Both the position numbers and the translations under genes were made by a program. 64,000 nucleotides of DNA from a virus, in the IMG/VR virus record IMGVR_UViG_3300027851_000024, positions 1-64,000 of that record; one strand, written 5' to 3'. Shown here piece after piece: positions 9,248 to 17,128 of the stretch (its first letter is position 1; each line of letters starts with the position of its first letter). The notes under the pieces were generated by a model that made no database searches, was not told the origin of the DNA, and was given only the letters and a program-made list of their open reading frames with translations.

Positions 9248-9517
9248 TTAAATTTTACCTTGTTTTAATCCATCTATTAGCCATTTAATTCTAAATGCAG
9301 CTTTCCATCTATCAGAAATGTAGATCATATTATCTTTTATAGATTCAATAGACTTGTATCCATAAGTATCTTCTCCACATCTAAAATCATTTTCTTCCAC
9401 ACTATGTTTTAAGTATAATTTTTCTAGTGTTGGAAGACATTCTAATAATCTTTTATTACCTTTTCCTCTAATATATTGACCTATTGCATAGTTAATATTA
9501 GGTGGCTTCTTTTTCAT
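9248..9517 (-). CDS. Hypothetical AT-rich early protein
   Basis: 89 aa, basic at both ends, unrecognised. Composition is distinctly more AT-rich than the polymerase gene next to it, suggesting a recent insertion. It overlaps the start region of 9514-9783 by 4 nt (ATGA-type junction). No known motif. Confidence 0.55.
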   Translation of the reverse strand: MKKKPPNINYAIGQYIRGKGNKRLLECLPTLEKLYLKHSVEENDFRCGEDTYGYKSIESIKDNMIYISDRWKAAFRIKWLIDGLKQGKI

Positions 9518-9783
9518 ATCCTATCCTTCGTCAATGCTCCTGGATTCGGAGCTTTAATCTCTTGCTTACAGTCCAAACAAAGATAAGAACGAATCCGCAT
9601 AACATTTGCACTAATAATGTTAATTGCAAAGTTATAATTCGGTTCGTTCTTATAACCATTTGGCCAGCTCTTGGATGCGAAGCCTATCTCAAGAGGTACA
9701 ATGTTCTTATGCAGGCAACAGTTAGATCCAGGTTCAGCCGGAGCCTTGTCGGACTTTAACTGCTCTACGGAATATTTTGACAT
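9514..9783 (-). CDS. Hypothetical protein with paired cysteines
   Basis: 89 aa. Contains CCLHKN near residue 22 and LCLDCKQE near residue 70, a possible split zinc site. The centre (NYNFAINIISANVMRIRSY) is hydrophobic and strand-like. It lies between two AT-rich small genes in the polymerase-methyltransferase interval. Function unknown. Confidence 0.55.
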   Translation of the reverse strand: MSKYSVEQLKSDKAPAEPGSNCCLHKNIVPLEIGFASKSWPNGYKNEPNYNFAINIISANVMRIRSYLCLDCKQEIKAPNPGALTKDRI

Positions 9784-9787
9784 AATT

Positions 9788-10036
9788 TTATTCCTTTTTT
9801 ATATCCTCTATAAGTTCTATTATAGATCTATTAAATCTTATATTCATAATAGAAACAAAATCATCATTAAGATCTTCTTTATGAATAGCAATTGCATTAT
9901 TATATAATTTATTATTTTTATATACTCTTAAACGAATTGATATTGTATTATCATCTTGTAAGAGTAAAATTTCTCCATCATTTCCAAAATGCTCTTTTAT
10001 TATATTTAATGCATCAAATAAATCGAACTTCATCAT
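9788..10036 (-). CDS. Hypothetical AT-rich early protein
   Basis: 82 aa with alternating helix-strand pattern (FDALNIIKEHF, EILLLQDDNTISIRLRVYKNN) and a C-terminal helix. Strongly AT-rich compared with the flanking ParB-methyltransferase gene, whose start region it overlaps by 4 nt. Not recognised. Confidence 0.55.
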   Translation of the reverse strand: MMKFDLFDALNIIKEHFGNDGEILLLQDDNTISIRLRVYKNNKLYNNAIAIHKEDLNDDFVSIMNIRFNRSIIELIEDIKKE

Positions 10037-11463
10037 AGCCCCTCCACCTCGGCAGTTATCCCAAGGTAATTTTCAAGCCTCTGGTAAAATTCAGGAATAT
10101 ATTTCTGTGCCTTATCACATCCAAGCGGTGTCATTCTTGCTTTCGCTGCACTGATTAAGCAGTTACCAGAGCCAGCAAACAGAGACATAAATATTGTGCC
10201 AGGCTTGCCTAGAGCCTTTACAAAGTGGTCATACAGTTCAATTGGCTTTTCCCACTGATGGATTCGCTGCGCCGAACTGACCGTGTTAATATTAATTGCC
10301 GATGGAAAACTAGGTGTGTTGAACTGAGCATTTCCTTTGCGGAGCAGCAAGAACATTTCCCAATTACTTACCATGTTAGTTTTTGGTCTGTTAGTGCTGC
10401 CTCCAGTTTTAACCCAAGAACCTGGAGACTGAACACCAAAGCCAATATCCTTAGCAATGTTATTGATCTGTATAAAGTGCTCCTTGCCAGTCCAGACTAA
10501 GCACCAACTACAGTCAAGCATCTTCTCATACACTAACGGCAAGTAATTGAAGTAGAACTCATAAAGTTCTTTCTCATCCCAATCGGTAGCTTTACATTCG
10601 ATCTTGTTTGTCTTACCGTAGTTGTCGTTGAAGTCAATTGCATAAGGTGGGTCAAGTTCTACCATCCCCACAGAGTTGCTTGGAATCTTATCAAGGAAGG
10701 TTTTATAGTTTTCTGCCACATAAATTACGCGAATGTTAGAATCTATAAGGCCATTCTCAGATTCGTCTTCTTGATCCTCTTCGTCAATATCTTCCAGCTT
10801 TTCTTTAGCTTGCTTGGTTTTGTCAAATACTGCTTTCTTGACTGTGTTCTTTTTTGGTGCAGTCATCTGGCCGCTTTGCAGAGCAGCCAATCTTTCTTTT
10901 TCAGTATCGCTGAAGCTGCCCATTCGCTGAAGTGCCTTAGCTTGTTCGCCGAGAGCTTTGTATGCTTCCCTGGCTCGGCCTTTGGTAGTCTGGAGTTTAA
11001 GTATCGGGAAGACTTTCAGTGCCTCAGCAAATGCCAGGTCAGTAGATAAGCCTCCAAGACTGCACTTGAGTCTCTTGGCTGTTTCACGGTAGCCCCAAGA
11101 TTTATTTTCCTTAGCTGCAGCTTCTATCCAATAGTTGTGTAGCTTATATTTTAGGTCTATTTCCTCATGCCACAGAAACTCCTTACGGTCCATGTTGCTC
11201 AGGAGTTCAATCAGGAAGTGGTCGTCTTCTGTAATGCCGTCAAAGACTCGGACTTCGATTGTTTCACGACTGAGTTTTTTGAGTGCTTCGATCCTGTGAA
11301 GTCCATCAATTAGGACGTTATTCGAGTCTATGAGGATCGGATGAAGCTGGCCGACCATAGAGATGGAATCGGCAAGGCTGGAGATGTCGCCAACATCCAT
11401 GCGAGCACGGTCTTTGATAATAATCTCTGCTATTTTTCTTTCTTCTATCTGGAATAGTTGCAT
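10033..11463 (-). CDS. ParB-like nuclease/DNA-binding domain fused to DNA methyltransferase
   Basis: 476 aa. Residues 1-95 are a ParB/Sulfiredoxin-like domain (LHPILIDSNNVLIDGLHRIEAL at about 40-61). Residues 95-160 are an HTH-like helical segment. An acidic linker (about 222-240) leads to a class-beta methyltransferase with DPPY at 271-274 and the SAM-binding FAGSGN near 430, so the catalytic motif precedes the SAM motif. The DPPY motif implies N6-adenine or N4-cytosine methylation. Phages use such fusions to protect their DNA from restriction or regulate their own genes. The target sequence cannot be deduced. Confidence 0.82.
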   Translation of the reverse strand: MQLFQIEERKIAEIIIKDRARMDVGDISSLADSISMVGQLHPILIDSNNVLIDGLHRIEALKKLSRETIEVRVFDGITEDDHFLIELLSNMDRKEFLWHEEIDLKYKLHNYWIEAAAKENKSWGYRETAKRLKCSLGGLSTDLAFAEALKVFPILKLQTTKGRAREAYKALGEQAKALQRMGSFSDTEKERLAALQSGQMTAPKKNTVKKAVFDKTKQAKEKLEDIDEEDQEDESENGLIDSNIRVIYVAENYKTFLDKIPSNSVGMVELDPPYAIDFNDNYGKTNKIECKATDWDEKELYEFYFNYLPLVYEKMLDCSWCLVWTGKEHFIQINNIAKDIGFGVQSPGSWVKTGGSTNRPKTNMVSNWEMFLLLRKGNAQFNTPSFPSAININTVSSAQRIHQWEKPIELYDHFVKALGKPGTIFMSLFAGSGNCLISAAKARMTPLGCDKAQKYIPEFYQRLENYLGITAEVEGL

Positions 11464-11472
11464 AACTTTCTC

Positions 11473-11763
11473 TTAGTTTAAATTTTGAAACTGCTTCTTG
11501 ATTAATTCAATCTGATCTGCTGAAAGCTTACCAAGTAAGTCACTAGCAGCCTTGGTTGGGTCTGCCAGCATTTTCTTGCCTTTCTTAGTTCCGCTGTTCT
11601 TGGAAATGTTTTTCATCGCAGACTTGGTAATCTGCTGAGATTTGACCAAGGCAGCGTTCAGGGCACTTGTTCGCATTGTACGGACTTTTTCAATTATCCT
11701 GGCTTGCTCAGGATATGACATTTCGAGAAATGAACGAGTGTAAATCCGATCCATTAGTGGCAT
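11473..11763 (-). CDS. Small basic helical protein with shared C-terminal tail motif
   Basis: 96 aa, Lys/Ser/Thr-rich centre (SAMKNISKNSGTKKGKKM) and a C-terminal helix DLLGKLSADQIELIKKQF. A similar tail ends three other early proteins (17433, 22895, 26761). Basic character suggests nucleic-acid contact. It sits between MazG and the ParB-methyltransferase. Function unknown. Confidence 0.6.
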   Translation of the reverse strand: MPLMDRIYTRSFLEMSYPEQARIIEKVRTMRTSALNAALVKSQQITKSAMKNISKNSGTKKGKKMLADPTKAASDLLGKLSADQIELIKKQFQNLN

Positions 11764-11772
11764 GATTTGCTC

Positions 11773-12099
11773 CTATCTATGATCTCCAGAACCACCAAGC
11801 TGGTTACGTTCTTTACGATCAGCTAGTTTTTGAATGTTCATGATTGCAATATCATCAAGGCTAATTTCAAGGTCGTAAGCTATACAAGCTATATACCACA
11901 AAGCATCACCAAGTTCATAAGCGATTTCAATCTTTTTAACATCGGTAAAGTTACCATCGTTGTCACGATAAATCTTTTTTACTTTATCAAGGACTTCACC
12001 AGCTTCTCCAGCTAACCCTAATACATGACAGAAGAAGGCATATTTTTCTGAGTAAATATCGGTGGACTTTGCCGAGATTTGATATTCGTTAAAGGTCAT
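11773..12099 (-). CDS. MazG-like nucleotide pyrophosphohydrolase
   Basis: 108 aa, single-domain size. Contains GLAGEAGEVLDKVKK (ExxE metal-binding helix) and AYELGDALWYIA (ExxD), the four-helix all-alpha NTP-PPase signature, and ends with a GSGDHR tail often seen in phage MazG proteins. It would hydrolyse non-canonical or excess (d)NTPs, or lower (p)ppGpp signalling during infection as proposed for other phage MazGs. It overlaps no neighbour and lies in the ligase-methyltransferase segment. Confidence 0.85.
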   Translation of the reverse strand: MTFNEYQISAKSTDIYSEKYAFFCHVLGLAGEAGEVLDKVKKIYRDNDGNFTDVKKIEIAYELGDALWYIACIAYDLEISLDDIAIMNIQKLADRKERNQLGGSGDHR

Positions 12100-12102
12100 G
12101 GC

Positions 12103-12312
12103 TTATTCCTCAATTCCAGGCAGCGTTAATGGTTTGCCCTTATACATATAGTCAAGGACTTCACTTAGTTTGCCTCCAATGATGATGGATTTCAGCGAGA
12201 GGAATATTTGCCGAAATAGTTTCGTTTGCTGGCCATGGTGGAAGTGTTCCTGGACTTGCTCATACAAGTCTTTGTCGATCCTAGCAGTTACTTTACATTC
12301 TTCTTTGTACAT
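12103..12312 (-). CDS. Small ribbon-helix-helix-like protein
   Basis: 69 aa. CKVTARIDKDLYEQVQEHF followed by a helix (TKLFRQIFLSL) gives a strand-helix-helix pattern like RHH DNA-binding proteins. A small operon regulator or nucleoid-type protein is possible. It is 2 nt downstream of the ligase start-side neighbour, in one transcript with ligase and MazG. Not identified by name. Confidence 0.6.
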   Translation of the reverse strand: MYKEECKVTARIDKDLYEQVQEHFHHGQQTKLFRQIFLSLKSIIIGGKLSEVLDYMYKGKPLTLPGIEE

Positions 12313-12313
12313 T

Positions 12314-14071
12314 TTAATTTTCCTTTTTTAATAATGCAAAAAGTTGTTCCTCAGTTATTTGAGGAATGTTATAACGGGTTGCCTTTTCGATTTTGTTTCT
12401 TCCAGGATCATCTCCGACGACAAGATAGTTTGTCTCTCGTGTGACTCCGGAAGAGAACTCATATCCATAACCGTTCAAGATTTCGATCATAGCTTCTCTT
12501 GATTGGCTTAATGATCCGGTGATACAGTAAATTGCTTTTGCCTCAGTGGGGAGTGGAGCAAATGAAAAGTTTTTCATCTCCGTAATAGCATTGGTATAAA
12601 TACTCGCTGCGGTTACAAAGCTTTGTTTGGCCCGATCGGTTATGTGGATATTAATTTCTCCTGTCTTAAGATATTGGCACAAGCGCAAAGCTGACTTATA
12701 TGCTAATCCTGGCAGACCTAAACCTGATACAAAGTGTGCCATGTGGACTTGGTTATTCATACTGAATACTTGCTCAGCGATGTTGCTATAAATGGTTACA
12801 CCAATCTCATTTATGATGTCTGGCACAATGTCGTAGCTAAGTGGATCGAGTAAGGCCCAAGGCTTGGTTGACAGTACAGAATAACATTTTTCATTCTGGA
12901 GTAGCTTCTCTATAATGCCTTCTCCGACTCCGTCAATCTTTATGCCCTTTTGAGAGTAAAAGTAAGCAATGGATACGATGAGCTTGGCGATGCATGTTGG
13001 ACCATTACAGACAAGATGGACTCCTTCCCATTGCAGAATCTCAGTACATTTTGGACAATGTATTGGCAGAAGATTTTTGTATTCATTTAAATTTCTGGTT
13101 GTTAAAATCTTTGGAATTATTTCACCAGCCTTGCCAACAGAAATAGTTGATCCTGGCATGATTTGACGATCTTTAATCCACTGAGCGTTATTGCCAGTTA
13201 CTCTGTTATTAGTAGTTCCACAAAGCTCGATTGGCTCATATACAACTGTTGGTATTGCCCTTCCGAGTCGGCTTATGTTCCATTCGATATTTGTAACTTT
13301 GGTTTCTTTAACTTGGATTGGAGGCTTCCAGGCGATGCTCCAGTTATTGGTCTGTCCATTATTACCGGCGACTAAGCGAACTTTCTCGTCTGCAACCTTG
13401 ATCATCAGCCCATCCATTGGATAGATTTTTGACCAATTACTGTATGTCTCAAGCAGAAAATCTCCCATAGCTTCGAGGCTACCGGAGTAAGTATAGTCAG
13501 AAAACAGGCTGCCATAATTATGTGGTATGGCTGTCATCATGGCGCTTGGCTTATCATATTTGCGAGCTAGCCATCCAGCCACAACATTGCGAGGATTTGC
13601 TCCATAGGCTGGATTCCACTCGGCTAATGGGATGAGTATCTCAACTGCCTGAAAATGCTTAAGCTGGAAGGGAAACTTGATGTGAGGTAGCATGTGAGTT
13701 ATGTCTGTTCCACACCTGCCGTCGCCTTCAAGAGTTAATGCAATGCCTGAGTCTGTGAGTGTCACTACTGCTGCACAGCCATCATATTTTGGCTCGATCT
13801 TGAGGACGTAAGAGCCAAACCTTGTGAGGAATGGCTTAAGATCAGTCATGTTGAAAGCTTTGTTTGTCCCATAAATTGGTTGTTTATGCCAGGTTTTTCC
13901 TGTCAGGGATGCTCGGTTTTGTGCGGTATGGTAGAGAAGGTTATTATGTGGGTCGATGGCATAGAGTTGTTGCCAGAGCAAATCGTATTCGCTATCTGTC
14001 ATGAATGGTATGCCAGAAGCATAGGCCATATTTGCTTGGCGAATTTCTTCAATTAGTTGTTCTCTTGTCAT
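12314..14071 (-). CDS. ligA: NAD+-dependent DNA ligase
   Basis: 585 aa, shorter than bacterial LigA (about 670). Domain Ia: ASGIPFMTDSEYD near 18-30. Adenylation motif KYDG at 95-98 with Lys95 as nucleophile, and EGDGRCGTDIT as motif III. An OB-fold segment with IMPGSTISVGKAGEIIPK is followed by a four-Cys zinc finger (CPKC...CNGPTC), HhH-rich region and a C-terminal BRCT domain (IYCITGSLSQSREAMIEIL onward). Seals nicks in phage replication and recombination. Its start has a clean AAGGAG ribosome site and is preceded by the structured 500-nt leader region. Confidence 0.93.
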   Translation of the reverse strand: MTREQLIEEIRQANMAYASGIPFMTDSEYDLLWQQLYAIDPHNNLLYHTAQNRASLTGKTWHKQPIYGTNKAFNMTDLKPFLTRFGSYVLKIEPKYDGCAAVVTLTDSGIALTLEGDGRCGTDITHMLPHIKFPFQLKHFQAVEILIPLAEWNPAYGANPRNVVAGWLARKYDKPSAMMTAIPHNYGSLFSDYTYSGSLEAMGDFLLETYSNWSKIYPMDGLMIKVADEKVRLVAGNNGQTNNWSIAWKPPIQVKETKVTNIEWNISRLGRAIPTVVYEPIELCGTTNNRVTGNNAQWIKDRQIMPGSTISVGKAGEIIPKILTTRNLNEYKNLLPIHCPKCTEILQWEGVHLVCNGPTCIAKLIVSIAYFYSQKGIKIDGVGEGIIEKLLQNEKCYSVLSTKPWALLDPLSYDIVPDIINEIGVTIYSNIAEQVFSMNNQVHMAHFVSGLGLPGLAYKSALRLCQYLKTGEINIHITDRAKQSFVTAASIYTNAITEMKNFSFAPLPTEAKAIYCITGSLSQSREAMIEILNGYGYEFSSGVTRETNYLVVGDDPGRNKIEKATRYNIPQITEEQLFALLKKEN

Positions 14072-14102
14072 TGGTAATCTCCTTTAGAAAATTATTTTCA
14101 TT

Positions 14103-14230
14103 TAATAACTTTAAGCCTCAGATAAGTTTCTGTCTTTCACTATTGGCCAAGCAGCTACTTTGACAGGCTTATGACTCCTAAGTGATCAGCTTAGGTATGT
14201 TCTCAACACCTCTGAGGCTTAAAATTATTA
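14103..14230 (-). ncRNA. Candidate structured RNA A (leader of ligase)
   Basis: Outer helix: TAATAA plus TTAAGCCTCAGA at 14103-14122 pairs with TCTGAGGCTTAA plus TTATTA at 14211-14230. That is 18 bp interrupted only by a 2x2 internal loop. Inside are a helix TAAG/CTTA and CTGTC/GACAG (14123-14171) and a 6-bp hairpin CCTAAG/CTTAGG (14177-14195). On the minus strand it ends 32 nt before the ligase start codon. It matches no riboswitch or ribozyme consensus I know. Confidence 0.5.
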
Positions 14231-14252
14231 ACTGACCTAGAGCAATTAGGTT

Positions 14253-14283
14253 CATGGAGGATACAAAGTTCATATCCTCCATG
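14253..14283 (-). other. 11-bp perfect hairpin
   Basis: CATGGAGGATA / TATCCTCCATG with a 9-nt loop. No T-run follows on either strand, so it is not a classical terminator. It lies between structured element A and the 14320 hairpin. Confidence 0.6.
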
Positions 14284-14440
14284 TTCCTTAGCCCTTCGTT
14301 GCTTTTTGCATATCGGGCAATCCTATATAACTATAGGATCAATTTTCATTCCTACCCAGAGGCCAGAACTCTGTGGAATAAATAGTTAAAACAAATTATA
14401 TGGTGAAAACTATTTAATTGGTTCTCCTTTCGCTAGGTTC

Positions 14441-14460
14441 GTTCATTTTTGAACAGCAAG
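14441..14460 (+). repeat. Dispersed GTTCA-N4-TGAAC element, copy 1
   Basis: GTTCATTTTTGAACAGCAAG, in the structured gap upstream of ligase. The right flank CAGCAAGTT matches copy 4 in reverse orientation. Confidence 0.65.
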
Positions 14461-14473
14461 TTTTATTAGTTAA

Positions 14474-14567
14474 AAAGATATTCAGACCCGTATCGTATTT
14501 CAGGGCTTGTGAGTCAGCACCGCCATAGCTTGGTTCCCAAGACAGGCTATTAAATAGCAATATCTTT
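14474..14567 (-). ncRNA. Candidate structured RNA G (downstream of SSB-like gene)
   Basis: A 9-bp closing helix AAAGATATT (14474-14482) / AATATCTTT (14559-14567) encloses a nested stem near 14525-14550 (ATAGC/GCTAT with CTTGG-TTC-CCAAG inside). It starts 6 nt after the stop of the SSB-like gene on the leftward transcript. The architecture resembles element A at the other end of the same gap. Confidence 0.4.
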
Positions 14568-14572
14568 ATTAA

Positions 14573-14995
14573 TTAAACTACTCGAACAATCTCATTCCTC
14601 GGTGCTCCAATCTTAATCGGATTTCCTTCGTCGTCAGTACTCATGCCATCGTTATAATTCAGTTCAGCCGTAAACTCCAAGCCAACCAGATCAGATTCGT
14701 CAGTCTCCTGGTCGGGATCTAAGCCGAGAGCGCGAAGGAAATCTTTAACCATCCGCCACATCAAGTTGTTCTTATCTTCATCGTCGCCCTGATAGTCTTT
14801 GTAATTACCATACCAGAGTGTGTGGAAGATAGTAGATGCGTTGTCTTCGCCATCGATGTTGATAATCAACTGGCAGCCGTAACGGCCAGTTCGCTGAGAC
14901 TTGGTTTCTTTGACCTTGGTGATGCGGAGATCATACTCGCCAGCTTCTACGGGTGCCTTGTCGGGAATCTCACTCAGATTAGGAATCATTGCCAT
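14573..14995 (-). CDS. SSB-like / DUF669-type single-strand DNA-binding protein
   Basis: 140 aa. VEAGEYDLRITKVKETKSQR followed by QLIINIDGEDNASTIFHTLW is the strand pattern of small OB-fold phage proteins that accompany Sak4-type recombinases. The C-terminal half is acidic (DEDKNN, DQETDESD). No canonical DDIPF tail; the end is NEIVRVV. It is two genes downstream of the Sak4-like ATPase, supporting a role as the phage ssDNA-binding partner. The assignment is by pattern and context. Confidence 0.6.
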   Translation of the reverse strand: MAMIPNLSEIPDKAPVEAGEYDLRITKVKETKSQRTGRYGCQLIINIDGEDNASTIFHTLWYGNYKDYQGDDEDKNNLMWRMVKDFLRALGLDPDQETDESDLVGLEFTAELNYNDGMSTDDEGNPIKIGAPRNEIVRVV

Positions 14996-15011
14996 GGTAG
15001 TGCTCCTTGAA

Positions 15012-15062
15012 TTGTTTGTTTTAGTTTAGGTTAGTTTGGTTTAGTTTGGTTTGGGTTAGTTT
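15012..15062 (-). repeat. Degenerate TTTAG/TTTGG tract in intergenic leader
   Basis: The plus strand reads as about nine units of TTTAG, TTTGG or GGTTAG in a row; on the transcribed strand this is an AAACYAA-rich, unstructured stretch. It lies between the SSB-like start codon and the stop of 15061-15243. It may keep the ribosome-binding region unpaired or mark slipped-strand expansion. Confidence 0.6.
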
Positions 15063-15243
15063 ATTCGTTTGTTTGTTTTTTGTTTTTATCCTCCTTAACT
15101 TTGATTATCACATCAACCGAATCTTTTTCACAAGATTTGGCTGTTAATAAAGCTTGTAAAAGGCACTGCTTTTCAGGACTTTCATCAGCAACCTCAAAAG
15201 TTACTATGCCAGAATAATTATCTACTTCGATTCCAATCTTCAT
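15061..15243 (-). CDS. Small hypothetical protein
   Basis: 60 aa, acidic core and a charged C-terminus (VKEDKNKKQTNE). Strand-rich N-terminus (KIGIEVDNYSGIVTFEV). It is located between the Sak4-like ATPase and SSB-like genes, so a recombination accessory role is possible. Not recognised. Confidence 0.55.
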   Translation of the reverse strand: MKIGIEVDNYSGIVTFEVADESPEKQCLLQALLTAKSCEKDSVDVIIKVKEDKNKKQTNE

Positions 15244-15266
15244 AATTAAAACTCCTTTAATTAATC

Positions 15267-16058
15267 TTATTGAGGAATAATCGTCTTGCCTGCAAGATAA
15301 GCAGTTGCAAGCTGGTCCATCGTGATGCCTTCAACCTTAGGCATATCAAAAACCCTGGACTTAGCTTCAAATGCAAGTTTTTCTGTAAAGAAGATTTGCC
15401 GTTTAGTTCCTTGAGTTGTCAGCAGATATGCTTCATCAAAATCGGCAGCTAGCAGCTGACGAAACTGACCATTGACAGCGGGATATCTTGCTACTACTTC
15501 TTGGTCAGAATTCATGAGCGTATGAAGATGGACTGTGACTGCAACTGCACAAGGAAGCTCTTGGAGTGAACTAACTAATGTTGTCATCCAGTTCAAGAGC
15601 TGGCCCCAATGCGCAGGTGCCATTCCTAACTTCATGTCGATCTTTTTACCAATGCCGCTTGGAGTTATTCCTGACTTCTTTTCGATTTCATGAATCGCCT
15701 TCTTGTTGGCATTGGTCAAGCTGTCCAACACCAACATTCCGCCTTGTTCCTTCAGCCACTCAAAAAGCCCAGCTTTTTCATCCTCCTGGAAAGTATGCCA
15801 GAAATCTGAAAATAACAAATTATCATGAGAAAAATTATCCAGAGTAATATCAGTTCGATTCTTAGATATCTTCTCAATGGTCTTTTCACCTCCTTTGTCG
15901 AACATGTAGTAGTGCAAAGGTCCCTTGGTGTAGGTGGCTGTGAAGTGGGTTTTGCCAGATCCGGAATTGCCAGTTAGCAGGAATTTGAGATCAAAGATTC
16001 GCTTGCGTTCAGTTAGTTTGGTTTTGTTAAAACTTGGTTTTGCTTCTGATGGGTTCAT
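15267..16058 (-). CDS. Sak4-like RecA-fold ATPase (phage recombinase)
   Basis: 263 aa. Walker A GNSGSGKT at 30-37; Walker B GGMLVLDSLTN with Asp112. The MFDKGGEKTIEKI segment after Walker A and the conserved TVHLHTLMNSDQE region match the phage nucleotide-binding (AAA_24/Sak4) family. These RecA-core proteins promote annealing or strand exchange with a phage SSB. It neighbours the PD-(D/E)XK nuclease (16157) and the SSB-like gene (14573), a typical recombination module. Confidence 0.8.
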   Translation of the reverse strand: MNPSEAKPSFNKTKLTERKRIFDLKFLLTGNSGSGKTHFTATYTKGPLHYYMFDKGGEKTIEKISKNRTDITLDNFSHDNLLFSDFWHTFQEDEKAGLFEWLKEQGGMLVLDSLTNANKKAIHEIEKKSGITPSGIGKKIDMKLGMAPAHWGQLLNWMTTLVSSLQELPCAVAVTVHLHTLMNSDQEVVARYPAVNGQFRQLLAADFDEAYLLTTQGTKRQIFFTEKLAFEAKSRVFDMPKVEGITMDQLATAYLAGKTIIPQ

Positions 16059-16085
16059 TTAAAACTCCTTTAAATGAAATTAATC

Positions 16086-16154
16086 TTAGACTTCTACATG
16101 TTTCCATGTAATTCCTGCTTTTATCTTATAAATAGCTTTTCTATTTATTTTCAT
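16086..16154 (-). CDS. Possible 22-aa microprotein
   Basis: ATG at 16154 with a weak GAGG site 9 nt upstream, reading MKINRKAIYKIKAGITWKHV plus two residues. It starts 3 nt past the stop of the nuclease gene. Very AT-rich and basic. It may be a real coupled micro-ORF or chance. Confidence 0.25.
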   Translation of the reverse strand: MKINRKAIYKIKAGITWKHVEV

Positions 16155-16156
16155 TA

Positions 16157-17128
16157 TTATACCTCAGCTAATCTCCTTTTAGTTTCTAAATCATGTAAAT
16201 CAGGATTCCATTCAGAATGAATAAACCCTTGAGGCGCTTTTTCCATCCAGTGCAACGGATTGTTTCGGAGTCTGCAAAGATCGTAATATGGACAAACTGA
16301 GCTAAACGTAGTGCAAGCATAGCCTGGATTCCGGTGGAAGGATTGCAATACATCCGAGCGTTCCCGGCAGTTAATCTTATCTTCTTCGAGAAGGTTTAGG
16401 TTGTGCTGAATCTCATCGGCATAATGACAAAGGTTAGCCAAGAAGTGTTCGATTGCAGCAGAGCGTTTGGTAATTGTAATTGGTACAAAATCAATCTTGC
16501 TTTTCTGGCAAAGTGCTATGCGATAAGTAATGGTTGGAATCTTATCATAAAAAATTCTGCCAGCGGTTAGATAACCATCTGACTGGAATGACATTTCAAA
16601 GGTTTGAGGTGTTGTGGAGTAGATGGCCTTAGCGGTTTTGTGATCGAGAATATCGATGCCATCAGCACCATTTGAAAAGATCAGATCGATTCTACCTATA
16701 TAATTTGGAAGCTTTGAATCTTTGGTTGACAGATCAATACTGAATGGTGCTTCAACAGCGAGGATTGACCGATCTTTTACGTCAGCTACCAGGAAGCGGT
16801 CCCAATATGCTTTGTACATATTAGCAGCATGGCCAGGACTCTTGGGAAAGATTGCATCCTCGTTTTTCCAATAAGGCTCGCCGTCGAGCTTCCAGAGTTT
16901 GTTAAAGCTCCGAATTGAATGTTCAGTTGCTTCGAGAACAGATAGTGTTTGATTGTCTTTCAGAAGGTTGTACGTAGATTCGAGGCCGTAATGCCAGCAG
17001 GAGCCGAAGACAAGGTGAATGGATTGTCCAGCAGGCTTGAGGTTCAACACGTACTGGAATAAGAACCGCCTGGGACAGGTGAGATAAGTTGATAAAGCAG
17101 AGTAATCGATTTTTTCATGGAAATTCAT
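16157..17128 (-). CDS. RecB/Cas4-like PD-(D/E)XK nuclease
   Basis: 323 aa. Starts YSALSTYLTCPRRFLFQYVL (Cys and Tyr typical of Cas4/RecB-like nucleases). YIGRIDLIF supplies the first acidic residue and IDILDHKTA the D-x-K catalytic pair, near residues 141-175. C-terminal cysteines (YACTTFSSVCPYYDLCRL) with the N-terminal Cys are arranged like the 4Fe-4S cluster of Cas4/AddB-type enzymes. It would resect DNA ends for the adjacent Sak4-like recombinase. Its start is preceded by structured elements at 17149-17417. Confidence 0.82.
   Translation of the reverse strand: MNFHEKIDYSALSTYLTCPRRFLFQYVLNLKPAGQSIHLVFGSCWHYGLESTYNLLKDNQTLSVLEATEHSIRSFNKLWKLDGEPYWKNEDAIFPKSPGHAANMYKAYWDRFLVADVKDRSILAVEAPFSIDLSTKDSKLPNYIGRIDLIFSNGADGIDILDHKTAKAIYSTTPQTFEMSFQSDGYLTAGRIFYDKIPTITYRIALCQKSKIDFVPITITKRSAAIEHFLANLCHYADEIQHNLNLLEEDKINCRERSDVLQSFHRNPGYACTTFSSVCPYYDLCRLRNNPLHWMEKAPQGFIHSEWNPDLHDLETKRRLAEV

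Larger units (their letters stand above)
14072..14572 (-). other. 500-nt noncoding gap with a chain of strong inverted repeats
   Basis: No credible gene on either strand. From the ligase side it holds a multibranched element at 14103-14230, an 11-bp hairpin at 14253-14283, an 8-bp hairpin at 14320-14339, a 7-bp imperfect one at 14355-14376, an 8-bp one at 14380-14415, a GTTCA element at 14441 and a second multibranched element at 14474-14567. It lies inside the leftward transcript between the SSB-like and ligase genes, so it would be transcribed as structured RNA. Possible roles are a regulatory leader, RNase III processing sites or a separate RNA. Confidence 0.75.

Noticed and set aside
2564-12099. 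Z-genome (2-aminoadenine) or other base-modification pathway from ThyX-like, MazG and PolA genes
   Set aside because: No PurZ or DatZ-like gene is visible; these genes are common in ordinary phages.
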